Shown here in pieces: positions 28,151 through 42,287 of a stretch of DNA of 64,000 nt (its first letter is position 1; every line of letters begins with the position of its first letter). This DNA comes from Diphasiastrum complanatum (taxonomy: Eukaryota; Streptophyta; Lycopodiopsida; Lycopodiales; Lycopodiaceae). The notes beneath the pieces are model-generated. The model was not told the DNA's origin, ran no database searches, and was given only the letters and a program-made list of their open reading frames with translations. A program made the position numbers and the translations under genes. The DNA lies in NCBI GenBank assembly GCA_029204225.1, contig CM055113.1, forward strand, positions 11,430,234 to 11,494,233. Direction: 5' to 3'.

Positions 28151-28622
28151 TTCAAGTTTTATAATATCCACAACTCGACAACAAAAAATCAAGAACCAAT
28201 TTTAGTTTTAACGACAATCATCAACAAGAATTAAATCATCAATAATCAAGCATCATGATCTTGAAAAAAGTCTCAAGCCTAATATAGTTATATTACTTGG
28301 AACAAACTATAGATTAGTATTATCTTTGGAGACTCAAATTTGTGCAACTATAGTGTTGCTTGCACAATTTGTGCATAAACTCATAGAGAAGGCCCATGGT
28401 GGACCCCTCCATTTTCGTGAGGCACGAAATAATGTGTAACAGCTACAACCCTACATCGATAGAAATGGCCTCATCCCAAAATGGAGAATGATAATACAAT
28501 CATCCCAAAATGCTTGGAACGAGGTTGTTGTGACCCGCTCCACTATGCCCAATGGTTGGAAACAAAGATTTGCATAAGACTATGCACCTTAAGCAAGCAC
28601 TCCAAAACAATGAAAATACAAG

Positions 28623-28624
<2 letters not shown>

Positions 28625-28674
<50 letters not shown>
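28625..28674 (+). repeat. (CT)n microsatellite, 25 units
   Basis: An uninterrupted CT tract. No LINE tail is recognisable beside it. Confidence 0.95.
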
Positions 28675-28677
<3 letters not shown>

Positions 28678-30634
28678 GAGTTTTCACACAAGCCAACCAA
28701 AGGACTATAGCAAAAAAGAGTGCCTTGGGATCGATCAGGCCCGTAAAAAAGAGCCTGATTCTGAAATGTATGTATCGGGCCCTACCTTTCATACACTAAC
28801 CATGATCCTTTTCAAAAGAATCGAGATTACACATGAATCAAAACAAGCAAAAGATAATACACCATACGCGTAAGATTTGCAATGGAGATCAATAGAGACA
28901 ATGTAGAAGATCAATATCAATAGTATTAGATATAAAAACTCACAGATGAAGTATCACGATGGAATAATCCTTACACTAGTTGTGATCCTGGGGTGGATGA
29001 CCACAATAAGGAATGAATCCCATAATAACCTATAGGGAGTATAAATAATTTCAAGATAATCAGTGCACTTGTAGAGAGATTCTCTCCGTCCTCACATATA
29101 ATTGAACAATCTCTATCGAACTCACCCAACACCTATGAGTATCATTGGCAACTCAAAAAAGTTATGTATGCATGACCTAGGACTCCACTTTGCATCAGTC
29201 CATAGTAAGTGAATTCTCATGCATGGGCACCAATTCCCCACACCCTCCAAGATCTTTTTTCATGCTTCTATCATATGCATCTCACAAAATACTAGAAATA
29301 TATTAGCATAAGCAAAACTTTCGATGAACACGAATTCCCCACACCCTCCAAGATCTTTTTTCACGCTTCTATCATATGCATCTCACAAAATACTAAAAAT
29401 ATATTAGCATAAGCAAAACTTTTAACAAATACCACTTGCTAGATTCTTACTTAGCATGTAGCATAATGATTCTAACAAATAGCACTCATTATTTCATCGA
29501 TATGCAGTGGTTCCATATATTGTTCAAAACAGTTTCTTGCTGTGATCTTCAGCCTTTAAAAGAAAGCGTCGAAAGGTTCCAAAACTGTAAATACAACTAG
29601 CAGAATAATTTGAAGACAAGTATTCACATCGTTTCAGCCATTCAATTAAGATGCAATGGTCAAATTCCTTCCAAAATCACCTAAGAGCATCTATATATCA
29701 GTAGCGGTTGTGCTAACAATGCAGCAGTTCAGCAACACAATATAGCACCCAAGGTTGCAATATTTGGTAACAACTAGCCATAATTGTGAAAAGCACCTCT
29801 TCTAATTTGCATGATTCAATAACCTGACAAGTAATAGGTTGTGGCAATTATTGTTTTGAAATTTGCATGAAAATGATAACCGAGCTCATCTAACAGAAAG
29901 TGTGCTTCACAGGCTAACAGTAGTTTGCCTTCGTGGTACACTTTTAATACTTTGATGCTAGTTACAAGATGATTTATAAAAAAAACGTCTATCCTAAAGT
30001 TGCAATGTCCCGATAACCTTCAAATCCTCAGAGAGTGTGGTTCGCACGCTCCAAAACCCCAACCAACTGTCTTGTTGAATCAATCGATGCAAGCAGATTC
30101 AAGCGATACTATCAAACCTGCAGGTAGTTTGCAAATACTTTTGTGTGTTTTGGGTGATAAAAAAAGTTTCAGCTTCCACAAATTCATAGCAAAACTTTCT
30201 AATCAGTAACTTAATCCCTGTACATGGCACTTACATATCAGCAATGGGCAGACCAAACTAAATCCATGTAAGGTAGCTTTTCAGAATCCATAACGACTAA
30301 AATACACTAGAAAAGAAATCTCTTCCCACAGTTGATTAGTTACAGGGAAACCATTGACTACAAAATCAGTACCTGATTGCTCACAAATCCTTAGCTTGAT
30401 TTATCTTAACAAAATGACAAGATTTCAAACTAGACTAAAGGTTTGCCACCTGTTAAGGAGAACTTCTACGCCAAGAGTCCATGTAACGTTGTCCACAACC
30501 TTTGTCCAGGGAAACACAGTTCTTTACAAAAGAGTCATTGTCATGACAATAAGCATGACAGTCCCGCAGGCACTTCTAGTCCAGCACTTTTTGAGTCCAC
30601 CAGCAGTAAACTCACATTGAAAAGCATCTGCCAT
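28675..30634. other. Intergenic and 3' flank of the SURP/CCCH gene
   Basis: No separate gene is supported. The segment just below 30635 is expected to hold the 3' UTR of the minus-strand SURP/CCCH gene, but I could not fix the poly(A) site. A 101-bp tandem duplication lies at 29232-29423. Confidence 0.45.
29232..29423 (+). repeat. 101-bp tandem duplication
   Basis: Two adjacent near-identical copies beginning AATTCCCCACACCCTCCAAG, second copy at 29333, so a recent local duplication. Confidence 0.85.
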
Positions 30635-30664
30635 TTAAATTTTTACATATTTTTCCACATAGCC
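30635..30664 (-). CDS. SURP/CCCH gene, exon 6 (9 codons plus stop)
   Basis: After a TGTTGCAG| acceptor, ten codons read GYVEKYVKI and TAA. This completes the C-terminal module: KIAKLVQ of exon 5 is followed by GYVEKYVK, the ending I remember for plant homologues and close to the AYVEKY ending of SCAF/PHRF1 proteins. The phase is 0 on both sides. Confidence 0.75.
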   Translation of the reverse strand, partial: GYVEKYVKI

Positions 30665-33600
30665 CTGCAACATCAAAAGGTAAACCCAAGATTTAGTCAA
30701 GTATTAAACCAGAACACAGAGGATTATAAAGAATCTAATTTAAAAGAGGATAGAATTTGAAAAGACTCATGATAGTAATTATGTAAGCCTAAACTTTCCA
30801 GCTTTTCTGGCCATAAGCTTGGCTCTTTTTATCAAATACAGCAGAAATTTCTCCAAAGCTTTGGCGCTAGTGTGCACTAAATTGACGGAGCCGCAAGAAA
30901 ACTTAAAAATGGCATTGACACTATGACATCTTATCTTGAAATCAATGATAAATTGATTAATTAACTCAAGTTCCCTATTTACATGTCCGTAGCTCCAACC
31001 AAACCCTGAACCCATGACCCTTCAAAGTATAAGCGTAACTCTCAAAACAAGCCAATATTTACTTTAAATAATTGCAGAATCCATGTGTTTGGTAACATCA
31101 AAAAGTGTCTATCAAAGTCTAGATCAGAACAGGAGAATGTTGCTTGCTTGTAGAGCAAAAAATAACAAAAAGGAAGCAGTTTTCTTCATTTGTGTGATGA
31201 AATTCAAATATGCACTTTATTGAAACCATAGTTGCAAGCCACATTCTGGAACGTGATCTCGAACGTGATCCAGAATGTGTTCCAGAACGTGATCCAGATC
31301 GCGTTCAGGAAATAAGAGTAAGGCTTTCCCAGAATGCAAAAGAAAAATAATTGCTTTTTTTTATTTTGCCTTGAATTGTTTTTAAGGAAAACTGTATAAG
31401 AGGGTGGAAGTATGCCGGTTTATCAGCAACTCATGGATGATGAGTGAGGATAAGGATGAACTTGTAAAAGACAACTTAATGGCCTACTTTACAGATAACT
31501 GTCAATAATTATATAACTGTCATAGTTGCAATGCCCCCTCTTCCAGAAACGCGTTCAGAAATGCAGTCAGAACCACATTTCTGAACTGCGTTTCTGAAAT
31601 GGGATAGCGTTTCTCAGAAAAGTTTATTTTTTGGCTTTTTGTGGGCAATATGGGTATCAGATTAAAGCTCTGATCAAGGGCATTGCATTTTTATAGGTTG
31701 CCAGGTGTTTTGGCTACAGTTGGGTTGGTTACAGCATGGTTAAGGTCTAGTTAGGGCAATATTAGGGCAAAAAATATAGATACTCTGTTTTTTGTTTTGG
31801 CACGATTGTGCTCCTAGAAATGCGTTTCTGGGAATGTTTTTGCCCAGAAACGTGTTTCTGGGCAACTACGATATATATTGATTAATTGATTAACTTTGCA
31901 GATCGCTGGCATTCCGGAACATTTTTGCAGTGGATCGCGATCGGCCACAACAATGATTAATTTAAAACCAATAAAAAAATTAATCTAAATGGTTCGCAAT
32001 CGCATGCCTCTAGAACATAGTTGCCCGTCGGAACACATTCTGGAACGCGTTTCGTTCCGGAGCTTGACCAAAAAAAAAAATTTAAATACGCATTTTTTTA
32101 CAAAGGAAAAAAGCACGATGCTGTAATATCGCTGTTCCTGTCATCAAATCCAGCATTCTCTACCTCGCTCACCTCTGATGCAAAGGGGATTGATGGAGCA
32201 AAAAGCTAGCTTGATTTCAGAGCCTATCCCGTGTGGGATTGTTTTACATTTTGGCTAGCTACTGCGGCTGCAGGAAAGTCTTCATTTTCTAAACAGGAAA
32301 GTACCTCGAGGGTTCAGAAATAAGAAGGTATTGAGATGGGCAGAAATAATTGGTCAAGCAAGGCAAAGAGTTGAGTTTTTGGCGGCCCAAGTGTCATTAG
32401 AGCAGTTTTAAATATTCTGCAGGTATAATATTAAAGAAAATAAATGATGATTTGTATTCTTCTATTGGAAGTTACCTTCTTTCCATTTTTGATTGATTTT
32501 CATAATCAATCAACCTGGCATTTGATATCTTTAGAGTCCAGATAACCTTACATGTAGAAGTTCTACACAGGTTTACAAATTATTATAATATCAACAACCA
32601 AAAATCTGTTATCCTCAATAAATGTTGTGCTGCTGAATGCCTCCTTTATTCTCCTTGAGATTTAAAGTTTGACTATTTTGCGCCCCAAAAAAAGGACCTA
32701 TCAGAGAAATTTTTTGTTTGTTAGCCACAACTTGATTTGTTTTAGGTAGCGATTATAAGCTATTTAGTCGTTCCAGTCCAGTACGTTCCGGCCCAAAAGG
32801 GTCTTCTAAGCTCTAGAAGCTGCTTTTGTTGTTCCATTTTGCTCCCCTCTCACTTCTTTGATAGAAAACAAAATAAACCAGAACTTGCAACAACAGATGC
32901 TGAAGCCATGTCAGTACAAAACCAAATAATTAATAGACACAATAGCCTTTCTCCACTATAAGAAAAACTCAAACTCGCTATGACAGGGAAGTGTCATAAA
33001 TTATCTACAAAATTTTGTTAACCGTGGAAATTTTCGAGGATGAATATAGTAGCTTCTGAGTTTGAATTTTCATAGAACTGTAAAGTTTAACATATTTTTC
33101 ATTTTAGAGACCATACTATGACAACTATGCTACCAAGTAGAACAATCAGGACTCTGCAAAAGCATACAATATGACTGCACTCACATATCAAAAAAACTCT
33201 AGCCTCAAACTGTATGGTCCAAATGATAATTACAATTTGGCCGATGATGACCATATGATTCCTAAATGTCTTCACAATGCCCAAAAATGAATTGATCAAT
33301 TAATAAGACCTCAAGTGCTTTTAAGTACACATTCATAGCTCCAAATAAAACCCTGAGCGCAAAACCATTCAAGGACGTATATTAAAGTAGCTCACAAAAC
33401 AAGCCAGTATTTACTTATAAGCAATGTTGCAGTGTCCATGTGTTTCGTGAAATCAAAATTCATGTATCAAAGTCTAGATCAGAACAGGACAATGTGGGTC
33501 TCAACAATTGCAGAGCAGAAAATACAAAAAAGAAACACCTTTCTTAAGTTGTGTGATTAAAAACAGATCTGCACCATGTTAAAACTGATAATGATATAAT

Positions 33601-36600
33601 CTAAATGGTTTGAAAACTTCTCCAGGACATCAATCATGAACCAAGAAAGTAAACTCTATGTGTCTTAGTCCAACGGGATACTGCAAGCTTTTGAAACAAT
33701 ATGGAGGATTGCATGCTTCTAGAAGTTGATTTTGTTGTTCCGTTTTGCTCCCCTCTCACTTCTTTGATAGAAAGCAAAATAAACTAAAACTTGCACCAAC
33801 AGATGCTGAAGCCATGTCATTACAAAACTAAACAATTAGTAATGCAAACAAGGCTAGCACATCAACTTTTTAAGAGACATGTAAAGAAAACGAGCTGAAG
33901 TCAGAAAATCTTTTTATCTGATTGAAGAAGTACATAAGAAACTAGATTGAAATTCTCTTATAAAACAAGAAAAAAATCTACCCAGAACTGAATATAAGAG
34001 GATCAAAATGTTGACACTTCCAGCTTCGTAACAACACTTCATGCATGAAGTATCAGCAACTCAGTCGACAGAAAGAATCTCACCTGAACAAGCTTGGCAA
34101 TCTTCTGCCGGGAAAATGACATGAAATGGTCCACCTTATCTTGAGTTTTTGGTACCTGATGACTTTGTAAGGTTCCAAGAACTTTATCAACAGCTTTTTT
34201 GGCAATAGTTTTGAATGCCTCTTTGCTCATATGGCCTTCTTTCCATGTTGGTTTCAATACCTCTTTCACATACTCAGTTACAGCAACTCGTAAGAGCATC
34301 CCTGCTGGCTTCCCATCCTTTTCTTTCTTCCCCTTGTCTTGCCCATCCTCCGAATTGAAATCTGCTCCTTCACCCTCGTGCTGCATTGCCTCTGTGTCTA
34401 CATTTCTGGGTGAATTTTTTTTATTCTCGAGAGTTGGACTCACATTTTCAACACTAACATTTCCAGCGACTGACTGGGTTACTGACTGGGCCATATTCAT
34501 TTCATGTAGGACAGCTCGAACAGGCAGACCAGGACTCACGCTTTCCATCACTAACTCATCTGGAGGTTCACGGTTTACACTCTGCATGCCACCAGCTGCT
34601 GGCCCTGGACTCATTGGTTCCTCTGACAAAACAGGCTCTATATTTACTACAGGCATATTAAGCTCACTTCCTGCAGATGATCTCATCAGTGAAGATACTG
34701 CTTGGTCAATTGAAGATCCCAAACTCTTACTCCTAGGATCACCACCGGGCGGTTCAGGCTCAAAGCTTTCTGCAAGACGAGTATTATGCGTCAAAGAACT
34801 TGATGACATTCTGTTGTAATTATTTTGAGGAAGAACATGCATTCCAGATTCTGAGCTGCCAAGAGGGATGTGTGAAACAGAGCCTGCTACTGATCCCGAG
34901 GAAAATGCTTGAGAGCGTGCCCCACCTGACAGATACATGGTGTCAGGCATTGATGAGTGCTGGGTTGTTAAGGGATGTTCCAACAAAGGTCTCGAATGAG
35001 ATGTCATATTTCCAGTATTCTCTGAGGGACTGCTACTAATGAACTGGTATGAATGCAGCGGTTGAAGAGCACTTCTGGTGAAAGGTGACTGCTTGGTTTG
35101 AGCAAGACAGGCAGCATCCTTTTTGTGATGCGATACAATACCATTGAAAGATGGATAACTTGGCAAAATTTCTTGCTGTACAGACGTGTTTCCTGAGTTG
35201 CACGAGCTTTGAGCTGAAATTGCACCTCCAGGCCCATGCTGGGGTGGCGAAGGACTAGGTGGAGCCAGACCTTGCTGCTGAGCAAAAAAATTACTAAAAG
35301 GATGCTGAGATGCAGGAGTTGGAGATGGCAACCTTTGCTGTTCCGACAAGGAAGCGGTTACAGAATCATGCAATGCTGGTCCTAGACCAGTTTGAGGAGA
35401 AGGCAAAGCTGCACTTGTTGCATGCTGATAAGATAGCATCTCACTGGCTCCAGGCAGACTTGGTGGTGGTGGTGGGGGTGGTGGGGGTGGTGGTAGTGGC
35501 ATTCCAATTGCTACAGCAGCTGCGGGTGGTTGAGACAAAGGGTTCCAAGACATAGGAGCACTAGATGTAGATGACCTTCCAGAGAACATAGGAGCTTGTT
35601 CTGGAAGTGGTGGTGGCAAAGGCAAATTTGCAGAAGTACCAGGAGTGGGTGCAAACTTGACTGTTTTGTTATAAGGAGGTACTGAGGACAATGTTTGATG
35701 TTGAGGAAACGAAATGTTTGGAATGATGGGAAGTGACGGTGATGACTTTAGTGATCCGAATGACTGTTGGTTTGTCAAATTAGATGTGTATGCAGCTTGC
35801 TGAGGAGCTGTCGATAATTTTATATCAATGCCATGTGAATGTGGAGACAATGCAGTCTGTAGATTGTCAGACAAAGAAGCTGAACCTGGTGGTTTGTGTG
35901 TATTGGAGACCAATACCTCCCCACTAAAAGTTGCGCTTACAGATTCAGATTTTGCTACGCTTTCAGATTCCTGGCTTGGAAACCCCACATGCATTCTTAT
36001 GGTATCTTCCTGGCTGCCTCTTTTCTCAATACCATTATTTGACCAGTTAAACTCTTCTCCTCCTGCCACGTCAAATACTTTTGGAGGTCTAGAAGTGGGC
36101 CCTTTGCCAGAATTGGGCCAAGGTCCATCCCTCATGGTATAACTCCGTTCATTTTCCATGGGAACATCTCTCCTCCCCCGTGCTCTACTTCCTCCCAGAA
36201 TTTTTGGACTACTATCACCAAGGACCATAGGGCTATCCTGATGAATGAACCTGCAGGATGATCCTCTGAAGCAACGACCTTTGGAATAATCATAACAAGG
36301 TGGAATAGGAACACCTCTTCCTCTACCTCTCCGGCCTCTTCCAAAGGAACCTCGATCTCCTCTCCCTTCATTCCCACGCCTCATCTCCCATGGTGGTGTT
36401 GGACTCTGACTTCTGTGTTGCCTTGGCGAACGACTGAAAATGAAACGTGCAGAGTAAGCTATAAATGTTTTTTTGCTCACTAAACAAAATACAAGATGCT
36501 TCGAAAGGCTTGCACATCCAAACTTCCAATCACAGTTGGTCAGAAAAAGCTAGTAGCTTCACAAGCATTTCCTGTAGAACAGAAGGCTCAAGGAGAATGT

Positions 36601-39600
36601 ATTTGAAGCGGGCCACAAACTGAACAAATGTCCCAGAAAGGAAAATGAACATATGGATCTATAAGTGTGTAAGGCATTGAGAGTGTTAGCCATTAAGTTT
36701 TCATGCATTACTTCGATCGCATCCCACGCCAACCTGCTTATCTCAAGTAGATGCGATTCGTTCACACAAAATTTGAGTGCAGTACTGATTATATTATGTG
36801 ATGCACATAGCCCACTCCTTTTAAATTACGCTACACAAGAAGATTCATCAAAAGAAGTAATGAAAGCAGTAGATGTTACTTTTCACTTAATGAACTGTGA
36901 TATGTATATACAGATGCCATAACAAGAAGAAGCCTCCAGTTATTAAATGGTGCATTTGCCAAAAAGATTTGTGTGCTCTCTTCCGTTGGAAACAGGAACT
37001 GGAGCCTTATGTAAGATATTGTACCTTGACAATAACATATAAACAAGTTCCAGATAGTGACAAGTATAGATGCTCAAAACAATTGTTACTCAAGAAAACC
37101 TCACAGGGTTAATGCCATCTCAGCAGTTTTCTAAATCTTCGTAAATGTTAGATATCATCCATGTGAATCTTGATGCTAAGCATGAAAGCAACCTACCTGT
37201 AAGAATGAGAGTAACTCCCCCTCCAATGTGGAGACTTGCTGCGGCTTCGTCGTCTTCGCCTGCTTCCGCCTGGAGAACGGCTTCTGCTTCTACTTGGAGA
37301 TCGCCTTCTTTTCCTATTTGAATAGTGCTCATCATCTGAATCACTGTCCTTTACGCCTTGTCTTATGAGCCTTCCAAACTCATCCACAATATGTGGCCCA
37401 GACGGTAAACTCTTGCTTGGACCAACCGCTTGATGCCGCTCTTTTATTCTACCCGTATGTATTGTCCTTACACTCGTTTCCTGATCCCTGATAGGTTCAC
37501 CTACTCTGTTGTAAGCATCTGCTTCCACATCATCAAAGGTTTCAACCTGTTGACTCTCGAGATTAGACCACTTTTCATCACCACATTCTCTTCTGTCATC
37601 AAAATGCTTCTGTTTTATACTATATTGCACTTCATGCAATTTCCTCTGCTCTAGCGATTCAGAAGACCTTGCAGCTGTTTCGATATCATGCTCATTGCCT
37701 CCTACGGGCCTGCCTTCTTTAGCCACTGCAGGGGAGAGCTCTTTATGGATTGGCCTTACGAGATCGGGCACTGTGCCAACAACTGTCATACTTCGCTGAT
37801 CGAATCCTGTCCTGCGTCGAGAATCTGTATAGGAAGCAAAACAAAGATAAATATCTTGCATCATTGACCAAAAGAGAAGTACATACTTGTCAATAGACAA
37901 CTTTCAGTTTGCTAAAAAAAACAACTCCCATGTACGATAATGGCGGCTCACAACAGCTGGATAGAGCTCACATCTTTTGAACCTTGCAATTTTAGCCCCT
38001 CATAAAACTATTAAATCCCCAACCAACTCACAATCATTTGTAATGCGGTAATGCTGCGTCAAGTCCAATTCAGCCATTAACCAAATTCTTCAGTAACATA
38101 ATAAGCTGTTCCTGGAAAAAATAGCTTCCTATGTGCTTGAAAACAGCAAGAGACTCAAGAGTTAGTAGTATTGGTTTCCCGAGCTTGCTTGACTATCATA
38201 CCTTTCAGAATGTAAAGGATGTCCTAACTTTTATAGTTAGCTTGGTTATTTTTGTTCTTAATTTCAAATTTAGGCTGAGCTGTACCTGATCTTAATATTC
38301 AAGGACATGCTCACATCGAACATGCTTCTCCCAATTTTCTGGGGAAGGCAGCCCCTTCGTACATCCTCCAATGAAACATGAATGAACCCAGCAAAGATAT
38401 ACCATCAGCTCAGTTTCTAAAATGAACTAAATAGATTTTGGATTCTGGAAGAGGATATATGAATCAAAGGTAGTGCCAAACTTCTGAGTTAATAAAAATT
38501 TATGCTGAAGCTTGAAAATGTTACTAGTGAATTTTTCATCCATGAGATTAGTGCTACATGGAATGCAACCAGAAAGAGATCTCGCCTGCTCATAACGGAA
38601 GCTTCCTCTGTAGTATCCTCCATCTGGTTTCATGTACTTTGAAGTCAAGAAGCCAACACGAGACTTGGAGCAATATATGAATTGCACATGTCTTTATTTC
38701 AGTGTCCAATGGAACACACAATGTAATCAATAGCTCTCTATTGTTACTGTTTTTTAACCTTCAACAGGCCTTTGGCCTAAGCCTCCACCCACGCATGGCC
38801 AGGGAAACCAACAAAGTGGGCAAGCACAATCCAAACATGCTACAACACCCCACCACGTGAGCGCCAGATAATTTTCATCAATGAAAGCATTCATTAATTA
38901 GATCCCCAGAAAAAACTAGTTCACAGATTGATAAGATTTAACCTCTTTCTTAAGCAGCATTCTTGTTGACCTTTTCACACCACCTTCTTCTAACCTCTTT
39001 TCTTTCGAATCAATGAGAGAAAGACGCCTTTGTTGTGCACAGCTTATACACCAAAAAGCTTCTACAAGTTTCTTTAGAAAAGATTTGCTTGTCTAGTAGA
39101 GGATATGCTATCAATCCTTCTGGTACCCTATACATCCTTTTGCTCTCTTGACACTCTCCTGGTCAACATCTCAATGTGAATGTCATCAATCAAAATGGTG
39201 GCCAGTGATGCAAACTATGTGCACACACACCTCTATCCTACTATATGTCTCCTTGACTAGCACATGACTACAAAGACACTTGGATAGACTCCACTTATTC
39301 CAAACCAATTGGTGTTTGGCAGTTAATATCAAGAAGACTCGAAGTATGATCTTCAACACCTCCAGGGCCTATATGCAGTGGCAATTGTTTACTTTAGGTG
39401 GTCAGCCATTCGGGGGGGGGGGGGGGGGGGTGTCCTCTGACACATATTGGGGATACTCTTCACTGGTCCTATCTTTAGTATAGAACATGAGGCTTCAGCC
39501 AAGATGAGGAAGGGCCATGCAACGCTATTTATCCTTGACAACTACTGTTTCCGAAAGCATATTCAGGATGCCCTGAGCAAGTGTAAGCTATTTGATGTCC

Positions 39601-40242
39601 TTGTATCTCCCATGGCTATGTATGCAACAGAGGCTTGGTTCATAGGGATTTTAGTGGATGAGTGGGCTAGTGTTTCTGGTCTACAAATCAAAATGCTCTC
39701 ACGGATGATTCACATCAGATTATTCTTGCAAAGTTTGTTGTCCCACCACTTCAAATTGACACTATCTTTAGAGTGACTATATATATACAAAGACTGATGG
39801 GATTCCAGGCTGACAGATCAACATACTCATGCCTGGCCTTTACCATCAGAGGATGAGGCAGATATACCTTCCAGGGACCGACATAGACATCGAGATCGAC
39901 GGCACATAAAGCTTTTGAGTCAAAGAAGTTATGGCAATTAGGAGTACTCGCTAGTCCACAACCATTCACACTAGGAGACAACAACATCTCCCACCAGTAC
40001 CTGTAGTGCCCACTCTATCTATCACAGCTTTCTTCAACAGCGTTGTAGATTGAGCACACCTACACATGTCTACATATTACAACAAGACACTATTAGGCAG
40101 CATCATTGTTTCAATATATTAACACATTCTTCTACTTAGATGCTTGTCAATTAGTCAGTTTGTTCGTGGAGACAATTTATGCTCCCATATGGATTTTATC
40201 ATACTTGAAATGTATTTATCTTGTATTTTTTGGTACCCCAAA

Positions 40243-40319
<77 letters not shown>

Positions 40320-42238
40320 CTGGAGCAGACTTTTCATCGGGATGATGGTGGACAAATTGCCAATTATGTGATGTACTAATATCAAATTTACTACATGTTA
40401 ATGATGCTAATGTTAATGTTGTCATCTCGAAGAATCACTTTATTCTTGCTATCTCCATTTGCACATGATGAGATGATGAGAACTATTCTTGATGAAGCCA
40501 TATGGGATGACACAAAATTATTTCCTCTTCGTTTTGGTGAAAACAACTTTGCTACGAAAACTTGATCCACAGCTTTACCGATTTGATTTTAAGCACCTCT
40601 CCTTACTTCTTTTTGCAAAACTTCGTCAATGTCATCTCTCTCACCATCAAGGTAGTCACCAAGTTTTGATAGATTTGCAGAAGACCGCTGAGTGTAATAC
40701 TCAATCATATCAACATCCTCAACACTTTCATCACCCTCCAATGGTTGATCAGGAGCCTTGTTAAATATTTTGTGATTGGCTCTCCATCATTCAACTTCAT
40801 TCTATGAATTTTTTGAGTGGCTTCAAACATGCCTTGAAGTGTTCTCCAACCTTGAAACAGTTTTTTTGCAACACTTTATATGCAGTACCAAATCATCATG
40901 AACCAACATTTATGTTCCTACTCTCTCCTCCAGTCCTCATCAAAATCACTACCATTGGAGGAACTTCACAAAGATTTGTTAAACCTCCAATTACGTCACT
41001 TCACATAGAAGCCACAACAGGGGGCTTTCCACAAAGTTTCTTACTCCTCTGATCAAGGTTGATTTTGCAAACCTTTTGCTAGCCTTTGTAACGCATGCTT
41101 TCATGCTTCTTGCAGGCTTTAACGGTACCTCTTCTTTGAAGTACTTTCATTTAGTCATTGTTCTCAAGCATCTCCATTGCATTCTGCAATGGGTTACTCT
41201 CTCTTCAACATTCAATGCAGATCTGCTCTCTTATCAAGAACGCTGATCCTCTCCTCTATTTCAGATGTCAGATTCCTCTACATGCTGCCATCATCATGGC
41301 TCCAATACCGAGTGAAAGTACCAATTCAATAATCAATCTCACACATTAGCTCTTTAGCATTCACCACAATGCAAACAAGCATTCATAGGAAGAGAGAAAA
41401 GATTCTATGATGAGAGAGTGAGTCTCCAAGAACTACCTCCAATAACTTTCCTAATGAGGGAGAGTATGCCCATTAGTAACTACCGTTGACATGACTAGGC
41501 CTCCTTGTCTAGTGAGACTTGGCCTAGCACATAGAGTGGACCCCGCTGCATGCCATACTAAGGAAAATTGCACACCACCATGTGCACTTGGCAAGCTATG
41601 TACACAAACTAAAATAGGCCGGCTAGACAATGTGAGGCTTGTGTGTGAGCCGAGCAGCACATCAGGAGGGCTACAAGAATGGTTGGGCAACACATAAAGG
41701 AATGGCAGTTCAAAGCTTTCACCAAGGTCCAAAGACTAGGACCATTAACACCCTATGCATAGTAGCAACCAAACTTGTTTGGTTGGAGAACCAAACTTTT
41801 TTCAAACACGTTTGAGACCTTTTTTGAGCTTTTGTTTTTTTTGGAAGACAAAATCCGTTTACGTCTATTTGTGGCTTATTTGTCACCTATTTTCAAGGAT
41901 ATCATAAGAAAGTGGATGTTCCTATGCGCCTAAATGTAGCCTTTTCAATTGTATAACAAATGATAAGCAAATTTGCCTACAAAATATTAAAAAAATTTAA
42001 CTTTTGAAAACCCTAGAATTGAGAAAAGTTTTCAAACGTTTGGTGGATTTTTCCAAACATTTGAAACACGTTTCAAACGTTTCAAGTTTGGACGTTTGAG
42101 ACCTTTGGTCACTACCATGAACCTATGTAATAACATTAGCAAATCATGTAAATTCCAAGTTCAGCGCCCAAGGCCATCAAGTGACTAGGTTCATTGAACT
42201 TGCACATTCTTTAACTTGCGTGTTTGGTAGGACAAGGA

Positions 42239-42287
<49 letters not shown>

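Noticed and set aside
33060-33130. Minus-strand EKYVKLYS as a candidate last exon of the SURP/CCCH gene
   Set aside because: The frame hits a stop or lacks a usable acceptor; the 30664-30635 exon has an acceptor, correct phase and the expected ending.
34199-34819. 206-codon plus-strand frame
   Set aside because: Shadow of exon 5 of the SURP/CCCH gene on the other strand.
37120-37344. Overlapping minus-strand frame beside exon 4
   Set aside because: It extends past the donor at 37196 in another frame; the RS-coding frame fits better.
41451-41732. 93-codon minus-strand frame in the large intron
   Set aside because: No domain, no splice context, overlapped by an equally long plus-strand frame.
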